A stretch of DNA of 35,943 bases from positions 1 to 35,943 of the IMG/VR virus record IMGVR_UViG_3300034119_000605, one strand, 5' to 3'. Within the stretch, counting starts at the first letter, position 1. Every line of letters begins with the position of its first letter. The notes under the pieces are model-generated. The model was not told the DNA's origin. It saw only the letters and a list, made by a program, of their open reading frames with translations, and did no database searches. The DNA is from a virus. Shown piece by piece: positions 1 through 6,704 of this stretch. The translations under genes and the position numbers were made by a program.

Positions 1-228
1 TCAATTATTGAGCTTTATGAAATTACTCACACCGAATTATTGCAAATTCAGGAGCTTACTGGAAAGGCAATTAAAAAAGTAGTACCAACTTTTGACGAGG
101 TTTTAGAGATGAGAGAAGATACACCTGCAAGAGCTGAGGTTGAGTACACTGAGGAGCAAGTAAAAATTTTAGAGCACTATTATTATGAAAATCAATTGAG
201 ACAAATGGATTACGATTTAGAATTTTAA
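1..228 (+). CDS. hypothetical protein, 3' part (5' end cut by window edge)
   Basis: This is the C-terminal 75 codons of the 116-residue gene that is complete at 35537-35887. The reading frame is open from base 1. Against the other copy it differs at five bases: two silent changes, one two-base change giving Tyr to Phe, and one giving Met to Ile. The protein is acidic and probably helical, with many Glu and Leu residues and no recognised domain. It lies directly upstream of the ERF gene in the early operon. The split copy suggests a circular genome whose two contig ends come from slightly different variants. Function is unknown. Confidence 0.75.
   Translation, partial: SIIELYEITHTELLQIQELTGKAIKKVVPTFDEVLEMREDTPARAEVEYTEEQVKILEHYYYENQLRQMDYDLEF
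1..228. repeat. left copy of near-identical terminal repeat
   Basis: Bases 1-228 match 35660-35887 with five substitutions (positions 108, 177, 185, 186, 207). Similarity continues through the next leader and the first six codons of the ERF gene, then the copies diverge. This is the signature of a circular or circularly permuted genome, or of a real local duplication. Confidence 0.85.
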
Positions 229-241
229 TTTAACACTTTTA

Positions 242-257
242 AAACCTTATTTTTATG
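242..257 (+). promoter_or_regulatory. leader motif AAACCTTATTNTTATG before ERF gene
   Basis: AAACCTTATTTTTATG ends at the start codon of the ERF gene. It is one of about eleven copies in this genome and fixes the start at 255. No Shine-Dalgarno sequence is present. Confidence 0.7.
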
Positions 258-818
258 AACTACAAACAAACTGAAAACATTGCAGATCTTATTCTGGCAA
301 TGGTTAATTTCAATCTGGAATTCCAAAATACTAAGCTCATTAAGGACGGGAAAAACGAGCACCTGAGGAACAAATATTTGACTTTGGATAATATCCTCAA
401 CACAGTTCGCCCGATCCTTACAAAGCACGGTTTAGTGATTGTGCAGGCACTGGCTGGAGATTACCTCGTCACGACAATTTACCACGTTTCTGGGCAATAT
501 ATCCAGTCGGAAATGCCATTCCACCCAATGTCTGGGAATAAGGGCACAAACGCCTTGCAAGAGCTTGGAGGAGGAATTACTTATGCGAAGCGCTATGCTA
601 TTAGCGCAATGCTGGGAATTTCAGTAGATGCGGACGACGATGGGCAAAGCTCTAAAATCAAGCCTCAGGAGCTTAAAGCTAAAAAGAAGGTCAATACTAT
701 CGACGAGCTTCAAAAGTTGTTAGGATGGCTTATAAATAACCCAGAGAAGCAAGATACTTACTTAGATTTATTCGAGCTCACGAAAGAGCAAAAACAATTT
801 ATCGAAAATAACTTATGA
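255..818 (+). CDS. ERF family single-strand annealing protein
   Basis: ERF proteins are phage recombinases that anneal complementary single strands during recombination and concatemer or circle formation. The diagnostic block is at residues 105-122 (GGGITYAKRYAISAMLGI), followed by the acidic DADDDG at 125-130, which matches the ERF core. The length of 187 residues is usual for the family. The C-terminus (about 135-187) is a charged, lower-conservation tail. The start at 255 is fixed by the leader motif. The stop overlaps the next start by 4 bp (ATGA), so the two genes are translationally coupled. A second, divergent ERF start appears at the right edge (35909). The family call is strong; biochemical activity is inferred from the family. 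Confidence 0.9.
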   Translation: MNYKQTENIADLILAMVNFNLEFQNTKLIKDGKNEHLRNKYLTLDNILNTVRPILTKHGLVIVQALAGDYLVTTIYHVSGQYIQSEMPFHPMSGNKGTNALQELGGGITYAKRYAISAMLGISVDADDDGQSSKIKPQELKAKKKVNTIDELQKLLGWLINNPEKQDTYLDLFELTKEQKQFIENNL

Positions 819-1273
819 AATTCACTATCTTAAAAAATACTGATGCGGTGCACATCACGCTCGAAAAGATCACCAATCCAACGCTTCCGGAAAGGCAGGC
901 TGGAATCGAGTGCATCCGATCGCTTACAATTATGCTTACAGATGAAGCCAGCGAGGCAGTGGGTGTCTATTCGTCTGGAGTGAATGCAGGGCGTCCGAAG
1001 AAAGGCGAGGAGAAAGGGTACAATAAAAGGGAGCTTTGCGCTATGCTTTTGGCTGCTTACTGTAAAAATTGGCGGAGGTCGGCACCTGACTGGCAGGCGA
1101 AGGAATTGCAAGAGCTTAGGAAAATATGCGTCCAGTTATTACCCGAAAGTAGGCGAAAGATTGGGAGTAATATCGGGCGGTTAAAATTAACTAAGCAGCT
1201 AATGGCGGCGGCTATCCTGCAGAGGGTTGTAATTACTCAGGACCTGAAAGATTTTTTTGAAAAAACACTTTAA
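815..1273 (+). CDS. hypothetical protein in recombination operon
   Basis: A 152-residue protein not assigned to a family. It overlaps the ERF stop by 4 bp, so it is probably co-translated with it. The first ~60 residues look like mixed strands and helices; the middle is basic and polar (residues 58-68, RPKKGEEKGYN). The C-terminal half is rich in Lys, Arg and Leu and probably helical. A nucleic-acid-binding partner of ERF is possible from position and charge, but no motif proves it. Confidence 0.75.
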   Translation: MKFTILKNTDAVHITLEKITNPTLPERQAGIECIRSLTIMLTDEASEAVGVYSSGVNAGRPKKGEEKGYNKRELCAMLLAAYCKNWRRSAPDWQAKELQELRKICVQLLPESRRKIGSNIGRLKLTKQLMAAAILQRVVITQDLKDFFEKTL

Positions 1274-1285
1274 ACAATTAACAAA

Positions 1286-1675
1286 ATGAAAAAATTAAGA
1301 AAAGCCAAAATTAAAAATTCTAAACCCTTAGAAATTTTCAATGACAATAATTTAGAATCAATAAGATTTTTTTATAAAGGTAACTCATTCGGTGAGATTG
1401 ATAAGATAGGGTATAATTTAGTAAAAAAATATGCTTTTGAGGTAAAATTTAATCCAGAAGATAATTTTAAAACATTAGATTCTTATTGTGAGATTCTCGA
1501 TAAAAAATTGCTTGACAATTATAGCGAAAGAGATTTACAAGATATATGCTTTCATTGGTGCGTACTTATATATGAATTAGTCGAAAAAGGAATACTGCAA
1601 AACAGCGATATGGATGGCTATTATAAAACTTATATTCAAAAAGGCATCGATTATAAATTCGTAACATTTGAGTAA
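1286..1675 (+). CDS. hypothetical protein, AT-rich accessory gene
   Basis: A 129-residue protein of unknown function, acidic overall, with a basic N-terminus (about residues 1-14, Lys-rich). It starts 12 bases after the preceding stop and is the last gene before the terminator at 1784-1824. Its codon choice is visibly more A/T-rich than the neighbouring genes, which suggests a later acquisition (moron-like). The start at 1286 follows an A-rich stretch without a Shine-Dalgarno site, as usual for Bacteroidetes. Confidence 0.7.
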   Translation: MKKLRKAKIKNSKPLEIFNDNNLESIRFFYKGNSFGEIDKIGYNLVKKYAFEVKFNPEDNFKTLDSYCEILDKKLLDNYSERDLQDICFHWCVLIYELVEKGILQNSDMDGYYKTYIQKGIDYKFVTFE

Positions 1676-1713
1676 AAAGATTTTTAAAAGTTTTTTTATT
1701 CAGATGCTTTTTG

Positions 1714-1824
1714 TATTTTTGTAATAATCTTAATGTCCAAATAGCTGCGAACTATTATTAAGAGAATTACCATAAAATTGCTTTAAGGGCTATTTACGCG
1801 CTGTTTTTAGCCCTTATTTTTTTA
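1714..1824 (+). ncRNA. possible small RNA: -7 box to terminator
   Basis: A TATTTTTG box (1714-1721) of Bacteroidetes -7 type is followed by about 100 non-coding bases ending in a strong terminator. The interior can form a small hairpin, ATAG (1741-1744) with CTAT (1752-1755). No convincing -33 box was seen. It may simply be the 3' UTR of the early operon. Confidence 0.25.
1784..1824 (+). terminator. rho-independent terminator of early operon
   Basis: A perfect 9-bp stem, TAAGGGCTA (1784-1792) with TAGCCCTTA (1808-1816), with a 15-base loop and a following T-tract (1817-1823). It ends the operon containing the ERF gene. Confidence 0.85.
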
Positions 1825-1844
1825 ACTTTTTTTTAAAAAAACGC

Positions 1845-1873
1845 TTTGATTTAGAAAATTATTTCTATATTTG
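1845..1873 (+). promoter_or_regulatory. promoter, Bacteroidetes type, for replication operon
   Basis: TTTG (1845-1848) and TATATTTG (1866-1873) are separated by 17 bases and fit the Bacteroidetes -33 TTTG / -7 TAnnTTTG consensus. Transcription would begin near 1880 and read the structured leader and then the initiator gene. Confidence 0.65.
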
Positions 1874-1879
1874 CGTATG

Positions 1880-2053
1880 CTTTTACAGTTCGGGTGCTCT
1901 TGGTCGCCAAACTTAATTCGACTCGAACTTAAAAAATATAGGATTTATAAAAGGGTAGGAGCTCTTATAAATTCGACAGTCAATAATAAATAAGGTTTAA
2001 CCCGATTTAATCAATGAGAACTCCTACTCTCTGCGATTATTTCGGGTTTTTTT
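1880..2053 (+). ncRNA. structured leader RNA with attenuator-like terminator
   Basis: Four helices are visible. Helix C is 9 bp (AGTTCGGGT 1887-1895 with ACTCGAACT 1921-1929) and encloses a small hairpin (TTGG 1900-1903 with CCAA 1907-1910). Helix A pairs 1952-1965 with 2017-2030 (14 positions, one wobble, one mismatch). Helix B pairs AACCCGA (1999-2005) with TCGGGTT (2042-2048) and runs into a T-tract (2047-2053), so it resembles a terminator. One strand of A lies inside the loop of B and the reverse, so A and B are either a pseudoknot or alternative antiterminator/terminator folds. It matches no riboswitch class I know. Confidence 0.5.
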
Positions 2054-2070
2054 ATTGTAAAAAATTAGCT

Positions 2071-3063
2071 ATGAGCGAAAATTTTAAAGGAGTTTTTATA
2101 CCTGCGGATATATTCCTTATTAAAGATTTATCACTGGCAGAAAAGATTTTAATAGTTACGATTTTAGGGCTTGACAATGGATCGGGCTGCTATGCCTCTA
2201 ATGAATATCTTTCAAAATTTGTGCAAATAACTCCGACATCCTGCTCAGGAATTATATCGAACTTAAAAAAATCTGGACTTCTATTCGAGCCTAAAAAGTT
2301 TGACGGTAGAAAAAGATATTTGTCAGTCAATACAAATTTTCTTTACGATATGCCTACAATAAATATGGATGCAGACTTAAAAAAAGACTTAAGCAGCATA
2401 TCGAATATTGAAAGACAGACTAATGAAAAAGATAATGCAGCATACAAAAAACCCGAAGGCAGCATTAAGGATTTTGTTAGGCAGCCTAATGAAAATCATA
2501 ACCATATTAATATAGATTATAATATAGTTAATAATATAGATTATAATAAAGAGAAAACCGATTTTTCTTTTTCTGAAAATAGTAAACAACTTATTTCCTT
2601 AAATGATAAAAAAGAACTCGAAAAGGTAAGTAGTGCGAATTTCGTAAATGACAAACAAAGCGAGCCATCTGAAAGCGCAAAATATTTTTTCGAGGTTACT
2701 CAGGTTTTGGCATTACTGACAGATCGCAGCGGAGTTAAATTTGTAATTCCAAAGACAAAGTCTGGAATTGAAAAATACGAGCCTTACAAGCTAATAAAAG
2801 AGCGAATATCGGACGGAGCAAAATTAGAGGATATTTTTGCTGTTGTCGAAATGAAAAATCAGGAATGGCAAGGCACTCCAATTTATAAAAACTTTGTCCC
2901 TTCAACACTTTTTCGAAAATCAAATTTTGACAAATACATTCAGCAAGTACAAATTTCAATAAACAATAATTTATCTAATAATCAAAAATCTTATAACAAT
3001 GGAGTTGACGCTAAACAACAGTACTCAGACTTTATTAGCAAAGTACTCGATTTCGAGCTTTAG
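2071..3063 (+). CDS. replication initiator / replisome organiser protein
   Basis: A 330-residue protein. Residues about 15-85 form a winged-helix DNA-binding domain of phage replisome-organiser type (SLAEKILIV, ASNEYLSKF, SGIISNLKKSGLL). Residues about 100-205 are a polar, Asn/Asp/Lys-rich linker. Residues about 206-292 resemble the conserved phage C-terminal domain Phg_2220_C (YKLIKERISDGAKLEDI, KNQEWQGTPIYKNF, PSTLF). Such proteins bind an origin and recruit host helicase. The frame is also open upstream to an ATG at 2014, but that ATG lies inside the leader terminator and family members start like MSENFKGVFIP, so 2071 is preferred. The linker-coding DNA carries direct repeats, as in lambda O. 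The 3' end overlaps the next gene by 65 bp. Confidence 0.8.
   Translation: MSENFKGVFIPADIFLIKDLSLAEKILIVTILGLDNGSGCYASNEYLSKFVQITPTSCSGIISNLKKSGLLFEPKKFDGRKRYLSVNTNFLYDMPTINMDADLKKDLSSISNIERQTNEKDNAAYKKPEGSIKDFVRQPNENHNHINIDYNIVNNIDYNKEKTDFSFSENSKQLISLNDKKELEKVSSANFVNDKQSEPSESAKYFFEVTQVLALLTDRSGVKFVIPKTKSGIEKYEPYKLIKERISDGAKLEDIFAVVEMKNQEWQGTPIYKNFVPSTLFRKSNFDKYIQQVQISINNNLSNNQKSYNNGVDAKQQYSDFISKVLDFEL
2411..2550. other. candidate replication origin inside initiator gene
   Basis: The linker-coding DNA contains two sets of direct repeats. AATATAGATTATAATA occurs exactly at 2509-2524 and 2533-2548 (24-base period). An imperfect 21-mer beginning CAGNCTAATGAAAA occurs at 2416-2436 and 2482-2502. 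The stretch 2500-2550 is almost pure A/T. Iterons plus an A/T-rich unwinding region inside the initiator gene is the arrangement of lambda-like origins. Confidence 0.4.
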
Positions 3064-3853
3064 TGGCTTAGATGTTTCGGAAGGTAGGATTAAAAACGTT
3101 CTTATTGGGTATTACAACCCTATAAGATCAATGCCAAAAGATCAGGTTAAAAATTATCTTTCGATAGCAATTTCAAATGCTGGCAAAGCTTACTCAGGCA
3201 TGAAAGAGGGCGACAAAACAATGCCAGAAATAATCCAGGAATGCGTCCGCTTTACATACGATCAATTTAACTCAATAGGAGTTAATGAGATAATGGACGC
3301 TTTTAAACTGGCAGCCGCTAACAGATTTGAGAATGTAGATATAAAAGCATACGGAGGGGTTTTTACGGTTTCGTTACTGGGCGACGTTCTTTATGCTTAT
3401 TCAAAATATCGAAACAAAATAATTGCCAAATATTTAGAGCTAAAAGATACCGAGCAAAGGGCAGAAAATAAAGAGCGAGAAAAAATCAAAAAGAATAACG
3501 AGGCAAGAGAAAAGATTAAAACCGATATTGAAGCCGCAATTATCTCAATACAGCAAGGTATTTATTTTTGGCAAACGTGGCACGAAGTTCCAGTCCATTA
3601 CGCGGAAATCGCAGTCGGGGCTGGCTGGGTTGAAGTCAGTCCAGAGTTTAAGAAAAAAATCTGGGAGGAAAGCAAAGAGCTCGCTAAAAAAGAACTAATC
3701 AAAACAGCTCAGGACCATAGCAACTTAGTTGAGGCGAGAAAAGCAAAGCAAATTTTAATGCAAAATATCGAAAGTCAAATTATATCTGAGCCAGCAAAAA
3801 GAATTTACGCAAAAAGACTTATTTTTGAGTACATTAAACAGCACGAACTATGA
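2999..3853 (+). CDS. hypothetical replication-region protein
   Basis: A 284-residue protein starting inside the initiator gene in another frame (65-bp overlap). It has no recognised family. Residues about 85-140 are hydrophobic and helical (ECVRFTYDQF, GGVFTVSLLGDVLYAYSKY), and residues about 145-185 are a highly charged Lys/Glu helix, probably coiled coil. The C-terminal third is also helical. By position after an initiator it could be a helicase-loader analogue (as lambda P follows O), but no Walker motif is visible, so this is only positional inference. Confidence 0.75.
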   Translation: MELTLNNSTQTLLAKYSISSFSGLDVSEGRIKNVLIGYYNPIRSMPKDQVKNYLSIAISNAGKAYSGMKEGDKTMPEIIQECVRFTYDQFNSIGVNEIMDAFKLAAANRFENVDIKAYGGVFTVSLLGDVLYAYSKYRNKIIAKYLELKDTEQRAENKEREKIKKNNEAREKIKTDIEAAIISIQQGIYFWQTWHEVPVHYAEIAVGAGWVEVSPEFKKKIWEESKELAKKELIKTAQDHSNLVEARKAKQILMQNIESQIISEPAKRIYAKRLIFEYIKQHEL

Positions 3854-4188
3854 ACAACTACAAAGCGATGAACGCCTACTTACTCGTCACGGCTTTAAAT
3901 CTGACTTTGTTTTCCATTGCGGAGCTCGAGCCTTCAAAGATGAGGCAAGCGCAAAAGATGAGATTTTTGAACCTGCGCAACGCTGCAAAAAACTTTCTGG
4001 AGCAGATGCCGACAAGTAAAGAGGACAAAGAGTTCCTAAACGACCAAAGCTTCGACAGCGTGGGTTTAATCACGGAACTGGTCGCTATGCTTTCTCAGGT
4101 GCATCCAGACCAGCAGGAGTGGATAACAAGCGAGGTCAAAAAGTTAATTTTCCAATCAGTAAACAGACAAAACGGAGCAGTAATATGA
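3850..4188 (+). CDS. hypothetical protein
   Basis: A 112-residue, largely helical protein. The N-terminal 25 residues are hydrophobic (AYLLVTALNLTLFSIAEL) and could be buried helix or a weak membrane segment. The rest is polar (MRQAQKMRFLNLRNAAKNF). Start and stop both overlap the neighbouring genes by 4 bp, so it is tightly coupled in the replication operon. No family was recognised. Confidence 0.75.
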   Translation: MNNYKAMNAYLLVTALNLTLFSIAELEPSKMRQAQKMRFLNLRNAAKNFLEQMPTSKEDKEFLNDQSFDSVGLITELVAMLSQVHPDQQEWITSEVKKLIFQSVNRQNGAVI

Positions 4189-4400
4189 TAGCGAATATTT
4201 ATAACCTTACAGGGCTCACAAACGACCAACTTTATGAGCATAATTTGCACGCTGGCAAGTTTATTAAAGACCTAACGGTCCAGAACCTGCACGATCTTTT
4301 TTTCCTGCTCAGGCTCGAAATAACTGGCGAACCAACGGCAGCAATAACAATAAAATTTTTTACACAAAGAGCAGTCGAGCTCAATATTCAAATTTACTGA
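4185..4400 (+). CDS. hypothetical small protein
   Basis: A 71-residue protein. The frame is open from an ATG at 4119, but the ATG at 4185 overlaps the upstream TGA (ATGA), the junction used repeatedly in this operon, so it is the preferred start. The sequence is mixed helix and strand (NLTGLTNDQLYEHNLHAGKF) with no known domain and no membrane segment. It ends one base before the next ATG. Confidence 0.7.
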   Translation: MIANIYNLTGLTNDQLYEHNLHAGKFIKDLTVQNLHDLFFLLRLEITGEPTAAITIKFFTQRAVELNIQIY

Positions 4401-4401
4401 T

Positions 4402-4863
4402 ATGAAACAAATAATCGGATTTATAATATTAGCAGTCTGTCTTTTCGGCTGCATCCAGACGAAGGAAGCTCCAGAGGTACAGATAAAATTCATTGAGCGG
4501 ATTGTATACCGTGACACCTGCGACAGCGAATTTATCCGCAAAATTGGACAAATAGAGTCCAATAATACAGACAGCGTAATTGAGGCAAATGGTCACGGCT
4601 TCGGGCGCTACCAAATTTATAATGTTTGCGTCAAAGGCTCAGGAATGACAGACCTACTCGGTTATAGTCACGATGACATGTTTAACAAAGAAAAAGCAGA
4701 GCATGTTTTCTGGGCTACAATGGGAATATTTTGTCATACCTTTGCGCAAAAGCACGGACGCTATCCGACATACGAGGAGCTCGCTCGAATGTGGTGCGGA
4801 GGCTCGGAGGGGTATAAATCAAATGCTACATTAAACTACCTAAACAAATTTAAAACACTATGA
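4402..4863 (+). CDS. lysozyme-like (SLT-type) lipoprotein
   Basis: A 153-residue protein with a lipoprotein signal: basic start, hydrophobic helix and lipobox LFGC with Cys17. The mature part resembles lytic transglycosylases: Glu52 in GQIESNNTDSV is the likely catalytic acid, followed by GFGRYQIY (residues 66-73) and the substrate-cleft segment LARMWCGGSEGY (127-138). It should cleave glycan strands of peptidoglycan from the host membrane face. Placement in a replication operon, away from the other lysis genes, is odd. Alternatives to lysis are assistance in DNA entry or superinfection exclusion. The fold call is good; timing and role are inference. Confidence 0.75.
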   Translation: MKQIIGFIILAVCLFGCIQTKEAPEVQIKFIERIVYRDTCDSEFIRKIGQIESNNTDSVIEANGHGFGRYQIYNVCVKGSGMTDLLGYSHDDMFNKEKAEHVFWATMGIFCHTFAQKHGRYPTYEELARMWCGGSEGYKSNATLNYLNKFKTL

Positions 4864-5060
4864 AAGCAATTGTAATTTTGGAAGGCTCAAAGCAGCCTTA
4901 TATCGCAATAGGTCGCCACTTTGGAGGCATAAATCTGGAGGGTGTGCAATACATTTACCATCCAGTCCGTGATGCCTTCATCCGCAAAGATTGGGTTAAA
5001 AAAATGAAGGGCAAAAAGTGGGAGCAATTTTTGGAGGAAGTCAAAGCCAGTGAGCAATGA
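4860..5060 (+). CDS. hypothetical small protein
   Basis: A 66-residue protein. The N-terminal ~45 residues look like a small beta-rich domain (AIVILEGSKQPYIAIG, VQYIYHPVRDAFIRK) and the C-terminus is a basic, then acidic helix (KKMKGKKWEQFLEEVK). It overlaps both neighbours by 4 bp and sits directly before the resolvase gene, which may indicate a DNA-related role. No family was recognised. Confidence 0.7.
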   Translation: MKAIVILEGSKQPYIAIGRHFGGINLEGVQYIYHPVRDAFIRKDWVKKMKGKKWEQFLEEVKASEQ

Positions 5061-5575
5061 TTCTTTACGTCGGGGTTGATCCTGCCTTCAGGGAGAACGG
5101 GTTTTACGTTTGTGTAATAAATGACAATATCGCAGACTTTCAGAAAATGAAAACCTTTATTGACTTTGTCGAATTTATCGATAAGATCGCAGACAATAAC
5201 CTGGAGGCTTTTATTTGTATTGAGAACAGCAATGAAACGAACCATACCTTCATAAGCCCGAAAGTGCGCTCCACTGCTGGCAGGGAAAAAATCAGTCGGG
5301 ACGTGGGCAAAAATCAGGCAGTCTCGCAAATGTCGGTCGATTATGCAAAATATAGGCTCAGTATTGGTGTTTATTCAGTCAGTCCAGCAGATAAGGGGAT
5401 GAAGTGGTCAGACCTTATCACGAAGGCAGAAGCCAGAAATCACGGCTTGGAGCTGCTTAATTACAAAGGTCTGAAATCTGAGCAGGACAAAAGGGACGCT
5501 TTTAAACTGGCATTAAGGGCAAAATTTGAGTTTTTTAAGGCAAAAAGTACGGAAAAAGCACGAAAAAAGACCTAA
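5057..5575 (+). CDS. RuvC-like Holliday junction resolvase
   Basis: A 172-residue RNase H-fold nuclease resembling phage RuvC-like resolvases that cut four-way junctions and branched DNA before packaging. The likely metal ligands are in order: Asp8 in YVGVDPAF, Glu56 in AFICIENSN, and Asp144 and/or Asp147 in EQDKRDAFKLAL. The middle contains the conserved-looking segment GREKISRDVGKNQAVSQM (about 75-92). The C-terminus is basic. It belongs with ERF, SSB and the RadC-like protein. It is the last gene before a new promoter at 5610-5650; no strong terminator separates them. Confidence 0.8.
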   Translation: MILYVGVDPAFRENGFYVCVINDNIADFQKMKTFIDFVEFIDKIADNNLEAFICIENSNETNHTFISPKVRSTAGREKISRDVGKNQAVSQMSVDYAKYRLSIGVYSVSPADKGMKWSDLITKAEARNHGLELLNYKGLKSEQDKRDAFKLALRAKFEFFKAKSTEKARKKT

Positions 5576-5608
5576 ACAGAAAAAAAAATAACATTTTCGA
5601 AAATTATT

Positions 5609-5654
5609 TTTGGTAAAAGAGTAAAAATATAAAAAGTAGTTCTATCTTTGTATC
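5609..5654 (+). promoter_or_regulatory. promoter with conserved element, copy 1
   Basis: GTAGTTCTATCTTTGTATC (5636-5654) contains a -7 box TATCTTTG (5643-5650). The same 19-mer, with C or T at one position, occurs at 23475 and 35144. A TTTG at 5609-5612 lies 30 bases upstream of the -7 box, farther than usual. Confidence 0.7.
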
Positions 5655-5685
5655 AAGTTATTCAGAAAGCAATTAACAATCACAC

Positions 5686-5703
5686 AAAAAACCTTTTATT
5701 ATG
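5686..5703 (+). promoter_or_regulatory. leader motif variant before 5701 gene
   Basis: AAAAAACCTTTTATTATG, a variant of the recurrent leader motif, ends at the start codon at 5701. Confidence 0.55.
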
Positions 5704-5865
5704 ACTACTTTAAAAACTTTTACAGCTTGGACTCGCAAAGCAAACACAAACGACCAATTTTGCACTCAGTACATTAAAGCCAAAAACATAAAGGAAGCAA
5801 AAGCCTTAATTATTGCAGAGGGTAGAGAAATCGAAACAGGTACAAGAATTTATTTATACGCATAA
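5701..5865 (+). CDS. hypothetical 54-aa protein
   Basis: A 54-residue open frame starting MTTLKTFTAWTRKANTND and ending RIYLYA. It is the first gene after promoter copy 1 and is preceded by a leader-motif variant, which supports expression despite its size. It reads as a small alpha/beta protein (KNIKEAKALIIAEGREI). No family was recognised. Confidence 0.7.
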   Translation: MTTLKTFTAWTRKANTNDQFCTQYIKAKNIKEAKALIIAEGREIETGTRIYLYA

Positions 5866-5875
5866 TCACTTTTTA

Positions 5876-5890
5876 AAACCTTATTTTATG
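5876..5890 (+). promoter_or_regulatory. leader motif before 5888 gene
   Basis: AAACCTTATTTTATG (one T shorter than the consensus) ends at the start codon at 5888. It decides against the longer open frame that begins at 5813 inside the previous gene. Confidence 0.7.
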
Positions 5891-6127
5891 AAAACTATCA
5901 ATGATTTGAAAGCAGCTTTATTGGCTGAGTATTGGGACTCAGTAGAGTCTAAAAATTTACAGGAAACTCACATTGAAGTAAGTGCAGATTCTGGAATCAT
6001 CTACGGCAGCATGATTTGCTGCAACGGATTAGGAAGCACCTTTGAATGCGGTGTTTATACAGACATGGATAAAAAAGGTTTTGAACATTTGTTTGAACCT
6101 GGTAAAACATTTTTAATTGAACTTTAA
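5888..6127 (+). CDS. hypothetical protein
   Basis: A 79-residue protein beginning MKTINDLKAALLAEYWDSVE. The upstream frame extension to 5813 is rejected because it overlaps the 54-residue gene and because the leader motif marks 5888. The sequence is acidic with two Cys (MICCNG) and strand-like segments (IIYGSMICCNGLGS). No family was recognised. It lies in the accessory operon before the RadC-like gene. Confidence 0.75.
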   Translation: MKTINDLKAALLAEYWDSVESKNLQETHIEVSADSGIIYGSMICCNGLGSTFECGVYTDMDKKGFEHLFEPGKTFLIEL

Positions 6128-6128
6128 A

Positions 6129-6144
6129 AAACCTTATTTTTATG
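6129..6144 (+). promoter_or_regulatory. leader motif before RadC-like gene
   Basis: AAACCTTATTTTTATG, an exact consensus copy, ends at the start codon at 6142. Confidence 0.7.
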
Positions 6145-6678
6145 AACTTACAAATCTTAATCGGAGCAAAAGCAGCTCAAAAAATCCAAGACTCTGGCAT
6201 AAACATTCTCCAAGCCTGCGACATTGAAATCGAATACATCGCAGGAAAGGCAGCAGCTAAAAAAATAAAAGCAGCAAAGTGTTTAATTAACACCGAGGAC
6301 GAAAAAGCACAAATTCGCAGCGCAAACGATGCTTACCAAATTGTAAAGGATATGCAGTTTTTAGATCACGAGCGCTTTGAGGTACTTGCACTAAATAGAA
6401 ATAATAAAGTAATGGAAAGGATTTTATTAAGTCAGGGAGGAATGTCTTCAACGGTTGTAGATTTAAAAATACTTTTTAAAAGACTTTTGATTTGCGGAGC
6501 GAATGGTTTTATTTGCGTACACAATCACCCTAGCGGAAGCACTCAACCAAGTCAACATGATATTGATCTAACACGTAAAATAAAAGATGGCGCTCATTTA
6601 TTAGATTTAAGACTTTACGATCATATAATAGTTGCAGGAAATACATTTTACAGTTTTATGGATAATGGATATATTTAA
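6142..6678 (+). CDS. RadC-like JAB/MPN-domain protein
   Basis: A 178-residue protein whose C-terminal ~110 residues are the RadC JAB (JAMM) domain. The metal-site signature is His127-Asn-His129-Pro-Ser-Gly, followed by Asp140; Glu80 in RFEVLALN fits the upstream acid of JAMM sites. GMSSTVVDLKILFKRLL (100-116) is typical RadC. The N-terminal ~60 residues are Ala/Lys-rich and helical, not the usual helix-hairpin-helix. RadC-like proteins are common on phages and plasmids with uncertain function; a role in recombination or anti-restriction is often suggested. The context with ERF and resolvase favours DNA processing. Confidence 0.88.
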   Translation: MNLQILIGAKAAQKIQDSGINILQACDIEIEYIAGKAAAKKIKAAKCLINTEDEKAQIRSANDAYQIVKDMQFLDHERFEVLALNRNNKVMERILLSQGGMSSTVVDLKILFKRLLICGANGFICVHNHPSGSTQPSQHDIDLTRKIKDGAHLLDLRLYDHIIVAGNTFYSFMDNGYI

Positions 6679-6688
6679 TCACTTTTTA

Positions 6689-6704
6689 AAACCTTATTTT
6701 TATG
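6689..6704 (+). promoter_or_regulatory. leader motif before Gp157-family gene
   Basis: AAACCTTATTTTTATG, an exact consensus copy, ends at the start codon at 6702 and is preceded by CACTTTTT, as at 5867. Confidence 0.7.

Noticed and set aside
2014-2070. Upstream in-frame start for the initiator gene (ATG 2014)
   Set aside because: It lies within the terminator-like leader helix, and the added residues do not look like the family's N-terminus; ATG 2071 fits better.
4119-4184. Longer version of the 71-residue gene starting at 4119
   Set aside because: It overlaps the upstream gene; ATG 4185 has the ATGA overlap used throughout this operon.
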